From Saccharolobus shibatae B12 (GTDB taxonomy: Archaea > Thermoproteota > Thermoprotei_A > Sulfolobales > Sulfolobaceae): 64,000 bases of DNA. The stretch is taken from assembly GCF_019175345.1 (NCBI RefSeq), contig NZ_CP077717.1:2076001-2140000 (forward strand), written 5' to 3'. Of this stretch, positions 18,815 to 28,138 are shown piece by piece. The stretch's first letter is position 1. Each line of letters opens with the position of its first letter. The notes under the pieces were generated by a model that was not told where the DNA came from, ran no database searches, and worked only from the letters and a program-made list of their open reading frames with translations. The translations under genes and the position numbers were made by a program.

Positions 18815-18914
18815 ATTCCCCCATATATATTTCTCTTATTTAACTTAATAAACTTTAATCATAAATTCTCGGAGAAGAATAAAGTTTTAAAAAGAATTTT
18901 GCTTAACTAAATAT

Positions 18915-20312
18915 ATGGCATCTGAAAAAGAGAGGGAACTATTAAGAAGAGTGTGGAATGAATCCTTAATGAAGCAATTAGCTCATGTTAGAAGTAGGAG
19001 ATTCGGGCTAGGATATAGATATGATACTGGAGAGAATATTAGAAAAGGAAATCTGGTAGTTGAATACCCTAAGGGATTATTAGAGTTTAAGTCCCAAAAG
19101 AAGCCCATACCTTTATCTGATATCGAGAATGCTTTAATTACCTGGGCTGCTGCAGGCCCAAATGGGCTAATCCTAGCAGATTTAGGCGTTAGTAATAATA
19201 TTGCAACCTTCATTTATGCTACAGGAAGAACGATACCTGGTCCAGATAACGATCAAGGTCTAGATCTAATTTATATAATTGATGATGGAGTTTACTTCTA
19301 CAAACCCCCACAAGCTTCAAAAATATACGAAGTTGGAAGTGAGGAGGATCTGGAAAAGATAGTGGAGTGGTATAAGAATTACTCCATTAAGTTAGCTAAC
19401 GGGAGAACTGACTTAGCTGGTACATTACCCTTTGCAATGGTATTTAATAAGAACTTTAATGAAAATGGTAGTACTCTACTACTCCCCATATATGATGCAT
19501 CGAGGGTAATAGTTAACATACTATTCCACTATTTTGAATATGAAAGAGTTCCCATAATTGATGATAATACGGGTCAGCTTGCTGATCAAAACGGGGCAAT
19601 GAAGAGGCTAGTAGACAAGGGAATTTTATCCTCCCAAATACCAATGACGATGGATTTATTAGATAGGGCAATAGGGGCAGTAGCTGGGGTAGTTGTAGGA
19701 ACTTCAGTTCAAAACGGTAGACTAATGAGTGAGGCTATAGGCCTTGGTAGCTGGATCTTCGGTGGGATCTATGACTATACTATGATGGGTGCATTTGCAC
19801 CTCAATTTAGGGGTTTAGAGGAAGCAGGAGCTGTAGTTTGCCAACCACCAGAGAAAAGTAAGAGAATCTGGCCATATAAGGTCGGAATAAAAAACGTTAA
19901 AATGAGTTTTTCTATAATAGAAGGCTGTAAGGATTCGCCCTATAAAAACGGTAGGGAATTGGTAGAGGCTTTCCTAAATATAAAGTACGGTAAGTATAAG
20001 GAGCCAAATAAACTAGAATATGACGGGATATGGAGCCCCAATAGGGATCCTAATCTAGTAGCGTGGAAGAGAGACATTTACGAAATGCTCAGAAGGGATG
20101 AGAAGATTAAAGTTAAGGAAGATATAAAGGAAGCTGTGATATCGTTTATAGATTACTCAGTAGCAAAATATGGAATGTTCCCCAGAGTCGATCCTATATG
20201 GATACCCATGGCTGTGCAAGTCCATCACCTAGATATAGAATTCTATAAGAAATACTATAGGGAGGAAGTACTTACTGAGAATATATTAAGACACTTCGAG
20301 ATCTGGCATTAA
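18915..20312 (+). CDS. Conserved protein of unknown function, 465 residues
   Basis: I do not recognise this family with confidence. It is soluble, without a signal peptide. The segment PLSDIENALITWAAAGPNG, with VEYPKGLLEF just before it, looks somewhat like the start of a nitroreductase/SagB-type flavin fold. The middle holds a glycine-rich stretch (GAVAGVVVGTSVQNG, IGLGSWIFGGIYDYTMMG) and the end VQVHHLDIEFYKKYY. It begins a plus-strand run with the SCP2-like protein 13 bases downstream and an acyl-CoA synthetase after that, so a role in the same acyl-CoA pathway is likely. Confidence 0.75.
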   Translation: MASEKERELLRRVWNESLMKQLAHVRSRRFGLGYRYDTGENIRKGNLVVEYPKGLLEFKSQKKPIPLSDIENALITWAAAGPNGLILADLGVSNNIATFIYATGRTIPGPDNDQGLDLIYIIDDGVYFYKPPQASKIYEVGSEEDLEKIVEWYKNYSIKLANGRTDLAGTLPFAMVFNKNFNENGSTLLLPIYDASRVIVNILFHYFEYERVPIIDDNTGQLADQNGAMKRLVDKGILSSQIPMTMDLLDRAIGAVAGVVVGTSVQNGRLMSEAIGLGSWIFGGIYDYTMMGAFAPQFRGLEEAGAVVCQPPEKSKRIWPYKVGIKNVKMSFSIIEGCKDSPYKNGRELVEAFLNIKYGKYKEPNKLEYDGIWSPNRDPNLVAWKRDIYEMLRRDEKIKVKEDIKEAVISFIDYSVAKYGMFPRVDPIWIPMAVQVHHLDIEFYKKYYREEVLTENILRHFEIWH

Positions 20313-20325
20313 GGTGTAATAAATA

Positions 20326-20715
20326 ATGAAATTCCCTAGTCTCGAATGGGCTGAGGAATTATGCAATGAGATAAATAATATTGAGATAGATGAGATGAGG
20401 TCATGGAATTGGGATATATTATTCATACTAAGAAATGTGAAAAATAATGACATGAAATTTAAAGTAATCATAAAAGCAGGAAAATGTCTAGGAGTTGAAG
20501 AAGGTGAAGATGCTGATTACATAATCGAGGGGGATTATAAAATATGGAAGTCCATATTGTTAAATGAATTAGACTTAGCAGTAGCCTTACTAACCGGTAA
20601 GCTTAAATTAGTTAAGGGAGACAAGCTCAATTTATTAAGACATATTAGAGCTGCAGTTAACATAGCAAATATAATAAGGACTAGGGGATTAACAAGTAAT
20701 CTGGAAATTATGTGA
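20326..20715 (+). CDS. SCP2 sterol-carrier-like protein, single domain
   Basis: 129 residues ending in the SCP-2 pattern IIEGDYKIWKSILLNELDLAVALLTGKLKLVKGD. It resembles the domains of the protein at 4,952-5,632. It likely binds a hydrophobic acyl-CoA or lipid intermediate. It lies 13 bases after the unknown 465-residue gene and ends where a GTG of the next reading frame begins (ATGTGA overlap). Confidence 0.68.
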   Translation: MKFPSLEWAEELCNEINNIEIDEMRSWNWDILFILRNVKNNDMKFKVIIKAGKCLGVEEGEDADYIIEGDYKIWKSILLNELDLAVALLTGKLKLVKGDKLNLLRHIRAAVNIANIIRTRGLTSNLEIM

Positions 20716-20762
20716 AAAGCGTTAACATAAGCTTTTTAAGTTTTTTATCAAATACTAGTTTA

Positions 20763-22310
20763 ATGAAATATGAAGAATTAGTTAAAAATTTTAGTTGGAA
20801 TGAGGTAAAAAATTACTTTGGTAATGATTTTAGGGATAAGTTAATAAGGGATAATAGCGATATCGCGGTCCTTAGAGTAGATAGCAAATGGGATAAGGAG
20901 TCTCTATCATACTCTCAATTAAAGGATAAGGCTCAGAGACTAAGTACGTTCTTAAGACACGAATTTAAGGTAAAGAAAGGTGACGTAGTAGCTTGTCTAG
21001 CGTCTAAGAAAATCGAACAAGTGATCTATTTAATTTCGAGCTGGATGTTAGGAGCCATATATGAGCCTTTATTCACGGCTTTCGGTTCAGCCGCAATAGA
21101 GATGAGGACCAGAGATAGGAAGCCTAAGGTTATATTAGCATAAGAAGATCAATACGATAAAATTAAGGACATGTTTGATAATATAGTCACATTTCCAGGA
21201 AAGAGGGGAAATTCTATATCCTTTGATGAAGCCATATCTTATGATAGATTAAAGAGAGAGGACTGGGAGAAGATCTCGTCCAACGATCCCTCGGGTTTAC
21301 AATACACCTCTGGTACTACTGGAAGACCTAAGGGAGCATTACAGAACTTCAGAACACTTTATAGTCTATACGTTTACATAAAATACGGTATTGGCTTAAG
21401 GGATGATGATGTATTCTGGACTCCAGCAGATCCAGGTTGGGCTTATGGTCTTGGAGTAGGGATAATATCTCCTATAATATTCGAGAAAACAGTGATATTT
21501 TTCGATAAGTTATTCTCTCCCGAGGATACTCTGAAACTTATTGAAGATTTTAAAATTACTAATTTTGCTTTCGTGCCAACTGCTTACAGAATGATAATGG
21601 GAACTGTGAAAGAGCCTAAGAAGTTTAACTTAAGGATTACTAGAGCTAGCTCTGCAGGAGAACCATTAAATCCAGAAGTTATAAGGTGGTTTAAGGAAAA
21701 TTTTGGCTTCATGATAAAGGACCATTACGGTCAAACGGAATCTGGAATGATAGTATATAACGGCTGGGGCTATGAGGCTGACGTTAAACCGGGAAGTATG
21801 GGACTGCCAGCACCAGGATATCAGGTCACTGTAATTGACGGAGCAATAGCAATTAACAAGAATTGTGAAGGATTCTATTTCTTAGGTTATATAAATGATG
21901 AAGAGAAAACTAAGAAGGTATTTAAAGGGGATTGGTATTTAACTGGTGACGTTGCGGAAATAGATAAGGATGGTTATTTCTGGTTCATAGGGAGGGAGGA
22001 TGAAGTAATAAAAGTGTCAGGATACAGAGTGAGTCCATTTGAAATAGAAAGCGTTTTAATACAACATCCCGCAATTATGGAAGCAGCGGTAATAGGAGTA
22101 GATGATCCAGTTAAGGGAAAGATAATTAAAGCTTACGTAGTTTTAAAGCCAAATTATAAGTCATCGGATAACCTAGCAAATGAAATAATTAATTTCGTAA
22201 GGGAAAAGTACTCAAGACATGCATATCCGAGGGAAGTGAAATTCGTCGCATCGCTTCCTAAGACCGAGAGCGGTAAAATACAGAAGTATAAGCTGAAGGA
22301 ATTAGGATAA
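20763..22310 (+). pseudogene. Acyl-CoA synthetase interrupted by one in-frame TAA
   Basis: From ATG 20763 the frame (MKYEELVKNFSWNEVKNYFG, a typical acetyl/propionyl-CoA-synthetase-like start) runs to RDRKPKVILA and hits TAA at 21,141-21,143. It continues in frame as EDQYDKIKDMFDNIVTF and then a full catalytic half: LQYTSGTTGRPKGAL, KDHYGQTESGM, LTGDVAEIDKDGYFWFIGRE, LPKTESGKIQKYK. There is no frameshift; a single nonsense codon splits it. I prefer ATG 20763 to GTG 20712 because CTTTTTAAG lies about 23-31 bases upstream and the family start fits. Confidence 0.82.
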
Positions 22311-22383
22311 TTCATAGTATCTACTTAAGACTAGTTTTTATATAATTTAATGTACTGTAAAATATAGAATTTATTTTAATAAA

Positions 22384-22399
22384 GATTGCCCATAAAATA
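22384..22399. promoter_or_regulatory. Motif shared with the PaaX-type regulator promoter
   Basis: GATTGCCCATAAAATA upstream of the second lipoate-ligase-like gene resembles GATTTGCCATAGAATA at 23,533-23,548 upstream of the PaaX-type regulator. A shared operator is possible; the similarity is short. Confidence 0.25.
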
Positions 22400-22426
22400 T
22401 ATAAGATAGCGTAATTATTAAACTAT

Positions 22427-23518
22427 ATGAATATAAGATTGTTGTATTTCGAGGGAGCAGATCCCCAAATTTTTAATCTAGCCTCAATACTCTCATATGC
22501 ATATTCGACAAATGAGCTAAAAGAAATACCTCCTACACTAATAGTGATGGAAGGATTCAGTAGACCTTTCTCTTATTTAGGCTATTATCAAGATGTTGAT
22601 AGAGAAGTTAAATTAGATAATGTTATGAAATATAATGTGGAACTAGTTAGAAGATGGAAACTGGGAATGGGCAATATCTTCATGGATAAGATTACCGGCG
22701 GATGGGCTATAATATTTCCACAAAAGATCTTCAAGAACTCTCCAGAAGCTTACGATATCCTAGTAGGTAAAGTATTCCTCGATGTGGTGAAAAGTCTCGG
22801 AGTTACAAACGCCGAATACGTTAGCCCTAACGATATAAGGGTAAAGGGGAAGAAGTTATGCGGAACCGGAGTTAGCATATTAAGTGATAAAAGAGAAGTA
22901 GTATTTTTCAATGGCTTCACTAACTTATGGAAACCTGACCCAGAATTGCCCTTCAAGATCCTTAACATACCTCCAGAGAAATTCACGGATAAGGCAATTA
23001 AAAAGCCAGAGGAATATTTTGCGGCAATAGAAATAGACGGAAGCTCAACCCCGAAATTAGGAGACTTTAGAGAAGCCCTAGCGAAGGCTGTAAGTAAGGA
23101 ATTTAATGCAAAGGTAGAAATGGACGAATTATCGGATGAGGAGGAAAACGTTTGGAGGAAGTACTTAAACATATTAAAATCAGAGGCTTTCATCTTCAGA
23201 AGGTCTACTGAAAAATTTATGACTAAGAATTCAAGTTATAAGTATAGATTCGCCCAGAAGAAGTACAGAAAGCTTGTTCAGGCTTCACTAGCGTTAGATA
23301 ATAATAGAATTAAAGATGCGATGATTACAGGCGACTTTGGATTAGTACCTCCAGACTTAGATGAGGAAATAGTTAAGGAATTGATAGGATTAACATGTGA
23401 TAATTTTGAAGTAGCTAAGAATAGAGTTTCAAGGCTGATGAAAAACGGGTATGAAATTATAGGTGCCTCATCAGAAGAGTTTATTAATCCAGTGTTTATG
23501 GCATGTAGAGAATATTAA
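22427..23518 (+). CDS. Second lipoate-protein ligase A-like protein
   Basis: 363 residues, paralogous to the protein at 2,223. It shares LGYYQDVDREVKLD, NIRVKGKKLCGTG-like spacing, FKILNIPPEKFTDKAIKKPEEY and ITGDFGLVPP. The nucleotide/lipoyl loop is altered: RRWKLGMGNIFMD replaces RRLGVGGGTIYSD, losing part of the Gly-rich GGG. It may be the second subunit of a heteromeric ligase, as in archaeal LplA/LplB splits, or have lost ligase activity. It lies between an interrupted acyl-CoA synthetase and the PaaX-type regulator. Confidence 0.75.
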   Translation: MNIRLLYFEGADPQIFNLASILSYAYSTNELKEIPPTLIVMEGFSRPFSYLGYYQDVDREVKLDNVMKYNVELVRRWKLGMGNIFMDKITGGWAIIFPQKIFKNSPEAYDILVGKVFLDVVKSLGVTNAEYVSPNDIRVKGKKLCGTGVSILSDKREVVFFNGFTNLWKPDPELPFKILNIPPEKFTDKAIKKPEEYFAAIEIDGSSTPKLGDFREALAKAVSKEFNAKVEMDELSDEEENVWRKYLNILKSEAFIFRRSTEKFMTKNSSYKYRFAQKKYRKLVQASLALDNNRIKDAMITGDFGLVPPDLDEEIVKELIGLTCDNFEVAKNRVSRLMKNGYEIIGASSEEFINPVFMACREY

Positions 23519-23535
23519 ATATTTTTAAATACGAT

Positions 23536-23556
23536 TTGCCATAGAATAGAGGCAAC
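23536..23556. promoter_or_regulatory. Candidate operator upstream of the PaaX-type gene
   Basis: TTGCC and GGCAA form a 5-bp inverted repeat about 10 bases apart, just upstream of a TATA-like TTTAAAT in the 23,519-23,595 spacer. PaaX-family repressors bind inverted repeats and usually regulate themselves. The repeat is short, so this is tentative. Confidence 0.3.
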
Positions 23557-23595
23557 TATTTAAATCTGTTGGGATTAAGATAATATCGACGCAAT

Positions 23596-24381
23596 ATGAA
23601 ATTAAAGACTTTGGTTTTTACGATTCTGGGAGATTACAATTTGAGTAAAAAGAATGGCACAATCCGGGCTAGAAGTCTAGTAAAATTGGTCGAACCCTTT
23701 GGCTTTACCAATAGTGCAGTCAGAACTACGCTACACAGGCTAAGCCGTGAAGGATTAATAACTAGCGTAAATAGGGGTAGTTATACGTTTTCTCAAGAGA
23801 CATTGTTAAAATTCGAAACTGCAATAAGGAGAGTTATGGAGTGGAGATTCGGACATTGGGACGGAAAATGGCGAGTAGTAGTATATAATTTCAGCGAGGA
23901 TAATAAGGCGTTAAGGAATAAAGTAAGAAGAGAGTTAAAGTGGTTGGGTTTCGGAGCCTTGGCTTCATCAAGTTGGGTTTCTCCTAATCCTTTAGAAGAT
24001 GTAGTAAATGAGATGATAGAGAAGTACTGGAAGGACGGAGGAAAGGTCTACTTATTCATAGCCTACTTTCCACAAGATCCGCAAATTATAATAAGGAAGT
24101 GTTGGAACTTAAGTGAAATAGAGTTAAAGTACAAGGAATTTATAGGCAAGTGGGTAAAACTTTTAGATAAAATCGATAAGCTATCTCCCGCTGAAGCTTT
24201 CGTAAATAAGATAACAATACTTCATGAGTATAGGAAATTCCTTCATATAGATCCTGGGTTACCGGAGGAACTCCTACCAAATAATTGGATAGGCTACGAA
24301 GCATACAAATTATTTAAAAACGTTTATGATTCTCTTAAACCATTAGCTAACAAATACTTTGAAAGCGTTTATGAGGAATAA
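23596..24381 (+). CDS. PaaX-family transcriptional regulator
   Basis: 261 residues. The N-terminal winged helix (IRARSLVKLVEPFGFTNSAV, RTTLHRLSREGLITSVNRG) is followed by the PaaX central and C-terminal domains (EWRFGHWDGKWRVVVYNF, GFGALASSSWVSP, KITILHEYRKFLHIDPGLP). In bacteria PaaX represses phenylacetate genes and is relieved by phenylacetyl-CoA. No phenylacetate oxygenase is in this window, so here it more likely senses another CoA thioester made by the island's synthetases. It probably controls the neighbouring catabolic genes. Confidence 0.88.
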   Translation: MKLKTLVFTILGDYNLSKKNGTIRARSLVKLVEPFGFTNSAVRTTLHRLSREGLITSVNRGSYTFSQETLLKFETAIRRVMEWRFGHWDGKWRVVVYNFSEDNKALRNKVRRELKWLGFGALASSSWVSPNPLEDVVNEMIEKYWKDGGKVYLFIAYFPQDPQIIIRKCWNLSEIELKYKEFIGKWVKLLDKIDKLSPAEAFVNKITILHEYRKFLHIDPGLPEELLPNNWIGYEAYKLFKNVYDSLKPLANKYFESVYEE

Positions 24382-24416
24382 TTAAGTTTATTATTTTTAT
24401 TTTACAATTAACATAT

Positions 24417-25772
24417 GTGAGCTTAGCTACCTTACTTTATGAAAAAGGTAAGTCATCTAGAACGTTCTTAATAGGAGAAAAAATCCTAACCTATCATGAA
24501 ACAATAGAGGAAATATCGAGTATAGCCTCAAACTTCTCACCAGGAGATACTGTAGTACACTTAATGTATAATTCGATTCCCTCAATTCTCGCTTATTTAG
24601 CTGCATTCTGGGCTGGGTCAAAGGTAGTTGCCTTAGACCCATTAACCTCGGCAGAAGATCTTAAATTCACTTTAGAAGACGCAAAACCCGAAGCAGTAAT
24701 TACAGATAACGACATTTATAATAGAGAAAAAAACGTTTTAAAGGATTATAAGGTAATCACACAACTACAAATGAAGGAGAAAATAAGGGAACCTTATGAA
24801 TATAAGGATAATGAGGTTGGACTAGTCTATTATTATGCTGGGATAGCAGGAAAGACCATGCAAGTATTACACAGTCCCAGAAGGGTGATAAAGAACGTTG
24901 AGGAGAGTTATAACATATCACAGATACAAGAGGTAAGATCGATATTAACAGTCCCCTTGACTCACGTCTTAGGCAATAGCGTACTTGGAATAACCATAAA
25001 ATTTGGTGGGGCAATCTATATAATGAAGAAATTTGACATCAAGGAGTTGGTTAACGCCATACAGACGTATAAAATAAACTACTTGTCTACAGTTCCAATG
25101 ATTTACGACTCTTTACTCTCAGAAAACGCTGATTTAAGCAGCCTAGAACTTTGCATAAGCTCTGCTGCACCCCTACTCCCGAATACCTTAAAGTCCTTTA
25201 AGGAAAAATACGGGAAGGATATATTGCAAGCTTACGGGTGTACTGAGTGCCTAGGAGTAACTCATCAACCAAAGGAATACGCTGGAATATTAACAATAGG
25301 AAAACCATTACCCAGTGTAGAGATAAAAATCGTTAAAGATGACGGAAAGGAAGCTAAAATAGGGGAAGTCGGAGAGTTATGGATCAAATCCCCTTGGACT
25401 ATGTTGGGATATAAAGATGAAAACGAGACAAGAAAGGTATTTGAAGGAGACTGGCTTAAGACAGGAGATTTAGTCACCATGGATGAGAAGGGCTTACTTT
25501 ACTTCAGAGGGGTTAAGAAGAGGATGTTAAAATATAAGGGTTATCCCATATTCCCCAGAGACCTTGAAGACATATTAAAAACACATGAAATGGTTATAGA
25601 CGCTAAAGTATTAGGAGAGGATGAGGGTAATTTAGGGCAGAAACCAGTAGCCTATGTAATAGTTAAGGATAGGAGAAGTGGTTTAGAAGAAGAATTACTG
25701 AATTTAGTTAATTCTAAGGTAGCATTTTATAAGAGGCTTAAAAAAGTATATATTGTAGATAAATTACCATAA
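24417..25772 (+). CDS. Acyl-CoA synthetase-like protein without the canonical phosphate loop
   Basis: 451 residues, short for the family (about 500-560). The body is recognisable: AYGCTECLGVTHQP, GELWIKSPWTMLGYKD, LKTGDLVTMDEKGLLYFRG and a C-terminal domain ending at VDKLP, where the STGK lysine motif should begin but is missing. The normal (Y/F)TSGTTGxPKG loop is YYYAGIAGKTMQVLHS. Adenylate formation may be impaired or replaced by another activity. The start is GTG at 24417. It is followed after 11 bases by a PaaI-type thioesterase gene, so the two are an operon. Confidence 0.8.
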   Translation: MSLATLLYEKGKSSRTFLIGEKILTYHETIEEISSIASNFSPGDTVVHLMYNSIPSILAYLAAFWAGSKVVALDPLTSAEDLKFTLEDAKPEAVITDNDIYNREKNVLKDYKVITQLQMKEKIREPYEYKDNEVGLVYYYAGIAGKTMQVLHSPRRVIKNVEESYNISQIQEVRSILTVPLTHVLGNSVLGITIKFGGAIYIMKKFDIKELVNAIQTYKINYLSTVPMIYDSLLSENADLSSLELCISSAAPLLPNTLKSFKEKYGKDILQAYGCTECLGVTHQPKEYAGILTIGKPLPSVEIKIVKDDGKEAKIGEVGELWIKSPWTMLGYKDENETRKVFEGDWLKTGDLVTMDEKGLLYFRGVKKRMLKYKGYPIFPRDLEDILKTHEMVIDAKVLGEDEGNLGQKPVAYVIVKDRRSGLEEELLNLVNSKVAFYKRLKKVYIVDKLP

Positions 25773-25783
25773 GGGAGATTGTA

Positions 25784-26182
25784 ATGAGCGTAACACAGCA
25801 AGATCTCATAACTTATATAGAATCCCATCCCATGTCTAAACTTTTAGAGCTGAAAGTTGAGGAGATAGAAGAGGATCGCGTTGTAGTTAAATTTCCGTTT
25901 AAAGAATTAATAAGTATTCCTGGAGATATGGTTCACGGAGGGATTTCCATGTACGTCTTAGATACAGTTTGCTGGTCAGTAGCGAGATTGGTTTCAGATA
26001 CCCAGGTTTTAACGTTAGAGCTAAAGTTCTGCTTCCTAGAACCTCTAAAGGGAAAAGAATTTAGAGTAATAGGAAAGATCTTAAAGAAGGGTAAGAGAAC
26101 CATATTTGTAGAAGGCGAAATTTATAATGATAAGGGGAATCTCTGTATTAAGGCTTTAGGAACTTTCATGAAAGTGGGTTAA
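25784..26182 (+). CDS. PaaI-type acyl-CoA thioesterase (hotdog fold)
   Basis: 132 residues with the PaaI signature PGDMVHGGISMYVLDTVCW and a following strand LTLELKFCFLEPLKG. These enzymes hydrolyse acyl- or aryl-CoA to the free acid and rescue CoA when pathways stall. It lies 11 bases behind the atypical synthetase, with GGGAGATT before the ATG as ribosome binding site, and converges on the alpha/beta hydrolase gene with a 7-base gap. Confidence 0.88.
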   Translation: MSVTQQDLITYIESHPMSKLLELKVEEIEEDRVVVKFPFKELISIPGDMVHGGISMYVLDTVCWSVARLVSDTQVLTLELKFCFLEPLKGKEFRVIGKILKKGKRTIFVEGEIYNDKGNLCIKALGTFMKVG

Positions 26183-26189
26183 GCATGTT

Positions 26190-27113
26190 TTACCTTTTAC
26201 CGAGATGTTGTAGGAAGAAATTCGTAGCTATTTTACTAGACCTCTCAAACTCCTTAACATATGCATCGAAATGTCCTCCAGAAAGCATCTCTAACTCCTT
26301 AGGTGGTAAAGCTCTCTCATAAGCTTCTAAAGCTAAATCCATAGGCGTTAAAACGTCATTTTGAGCTACTACTAACATTATGGGTTTTGGACTAACACCT
26401 TTAATAAAGTTTACTGGTTCATACATGGACAAATATTCTACGCTCCTTAAGGTTACCTCATTTTTCCAATTAGGAGCCTTTTTCTTTCCCGTTTCAATAA
26501 ACCACTCATATGAATCTGCAGTAGGTAAAGCACACATCTCAGGTGGACTTTTACAAACAACCGGAATGGTTAAGGGTTTCTCACCCTTAATCCTCCTCTC
26601 ATAATCCTCCGCGAACATAGCCCTTAATTGGGGCATCATGTCGGATCTAACAAGCCTCCTTAAATTTTCAGAACCGCTAACTAAAGGAACTTGTGCAACT
26701 ACAGCCTTAACTCTACTATCTAAAGAGCCTACTACTATTACATGCCCTCCACTATAACTTGTTCCCCATATTCCTATCCTTTCTGGATCTATTTCCGATC
26801 TTAATCTAATGTAGGATATAGCATATCTATAATCCTTGACTTGTTGCCAAGGATCTATTTCTTGTCTTGGCTCTCCTTCACTTTCTCCAAAATTCCTGTT
26901 ATCATAAACTAGAACTACGAAACCTGCTTTAGCTAAAACTTCAGCAAAGTTATCAAGGTACATTTCTTTAACTGCAGAGAAACCATGAGCCATGACTATT
27001 GCTGGGAACTTTTCAGATCCCTCGGGGAGATAAAGCCAACCCTTTAATTTAACACCTTCAGAGTAGAATTCCGCATTTAATCTCTTGAAGTTATATTCTC
27101 CACCATTTCTCAT
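26190..27113 (-). CDS. Alpha/beta hydrolase (esterase/dienelactone-hydrolase-like)
   Basis: 307 residues. It has the oxyanion region MAHGFSAVKEMY, nucleophile elbow GIWGTSYSGGHV (Ser in GTSYSGG), a late Asp in VAQNDVLTPMD and catalytic His in LSGGHFDAY, a complete triad. A cap region lies between the elbow and the Asp. There is no signal peptide, so it is cytosolic. It may free carboxylic acids from esters or lactones that feed the adjacent acyl-CoA pathway. Confidence 0.88.
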   Translation of the reverse strand: MRNGGEYNFKRLNAEFYSEGVKLKGWLYLPEGSEKFPAIVMAHGFSAVKEMYLDNFAEVLAKAGFVVLVYDNRNFGESEGEPRQEIDPWQQVKDYRYAISYIRLRSEIDPERIGIWGTSYSGGHVIVVGSLDSRVKAVVAQVPLVSGSENLRRLVRSDMMPQLRAMFAEDYERRIKGEKPLTIPVVCKSPPEMCALPTADSYEWFIETGKKKAPNWKNEVTLRSVEYLSMYEPVNFIKGVSPKPIMLVVAQNDVLTPMDLALEAYERALPPKELEMLSGGHFDAYVKEFERSSKIATNFFLQHLGKR

Positions 27114-27464
27114 AAATATATTTAAGAATGATATGCTTATAAATATTTGTTATAAATTATCTTTTTTAAACGTCGATATATGTGAAGAATTTTTAATGAT
27201 AACTGATTTGACTCTAAGAAATGTAATTAGACGTGTATATATTATAGACAATCAACGTATAAAATACTATTAATATACGTGAACTTTCAAACGGTGATAT
27301 CCTCATTTCTCGCATGTATTTTTTTAAAATATACTACGTTATAGATTATAAATTTTAAGTAAAGAACTATTTTGTGGTCGTATTTAATTTATTTCATATG
27401 AATAACATATATAAGTAGAATTTTTCAGTAATTAATATTTATCTCAACATTCTTTTCAAGCTCA

Positions 27465-27715
27465 CACCCTAATACCAGAAGCTCTACTAACTATAGAATT
27501 CGCTAAGTAAACCACTTGGATAAGTCCAAAACTTAAGCTTAGCCTCAATTATTTGACCTACAAAGCTAGTAGCCTTAATCGATTACCCAAAAGTACGCTT
27601 TACGACTTAGAACAAGGATTCAATACATTACCTGGCTCCATATCCTACCTCCCACGATTATAATCCAGCTTCTTCGACTCCCGTACAGCCTTACGCCTAG
27701 AAGGATGACCACGAT
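27465..27715 (-). mobile_element. Relic of an IS5-family-like transposase (C-terminal part)
   Basis: Minus-strand translation gives NNASTDRGHPSRRKAVRESK, then after frameshifts KRTFG and KATSFVGQIIEAKLKFW, then YLANSIVSRASGIRV and a stop. This order matches the DDE transposase tail of IS5-type elements (Arg/Glu helix, then the KRTFG and VEAKLK segments). Stops and frame changes show long decay. No ends or target repeats are visible. Confidence 0.5.
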
Positions 27716-27740
27716 CGGTAGAAGCATTATTTCTCAACAG

Positions 27741-27980
27741 ACCCAAAATTGTTTTATAAAAATAACTCTAACTAAACAATATTGGATTTATAGAGAATGA
27801 TGGAGTTTATAATGATATCAAGAGTTAAATGAATTTAGAAAAAAGATTTAAGGTAAGGGAATCGAAATTGCTATGAGGACTCATGATAACAACATTTCCT
27901 ACAAGATAACGTTTAACACATAGGATATAAATTACTTTTCATGCTAGACTTCAAAAGAAAAAGTGTAAATATAGTATGGT
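27741..27980 (+). mobile_element. Relic of the left end of the ISC1225/ISH3-like element
   Basis: The stretch starts with a damaged inverted repeat (AGACCCAAAATTG) and tracks the intact element at 59,528-60,749 read from its 60,749 end. Matches include the TTTATAGA and ATTTAAGGTAAGG leader features and the transposase start HIGYKLLFMLDF (intact: QIGYKLLSMLDF). It is in the plus orientation, opposite to the intact copy. The rest of the element is gone. Confidence 0.65.
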
Positions 27981-28138
27981 AATTAAGGTGTATAGGGGTG
28001 TTCCAATGCAGTCATCTTATTCGAGGACTAAATGTGAAATTATTAGAATGACCTAAAAATTACTTCTAAAACAAACATTTATGTACAAGGATTACGAGGT
28101 TTTAGAGACATAGTGAATCTCGCAACCCGTTTTTGTAA

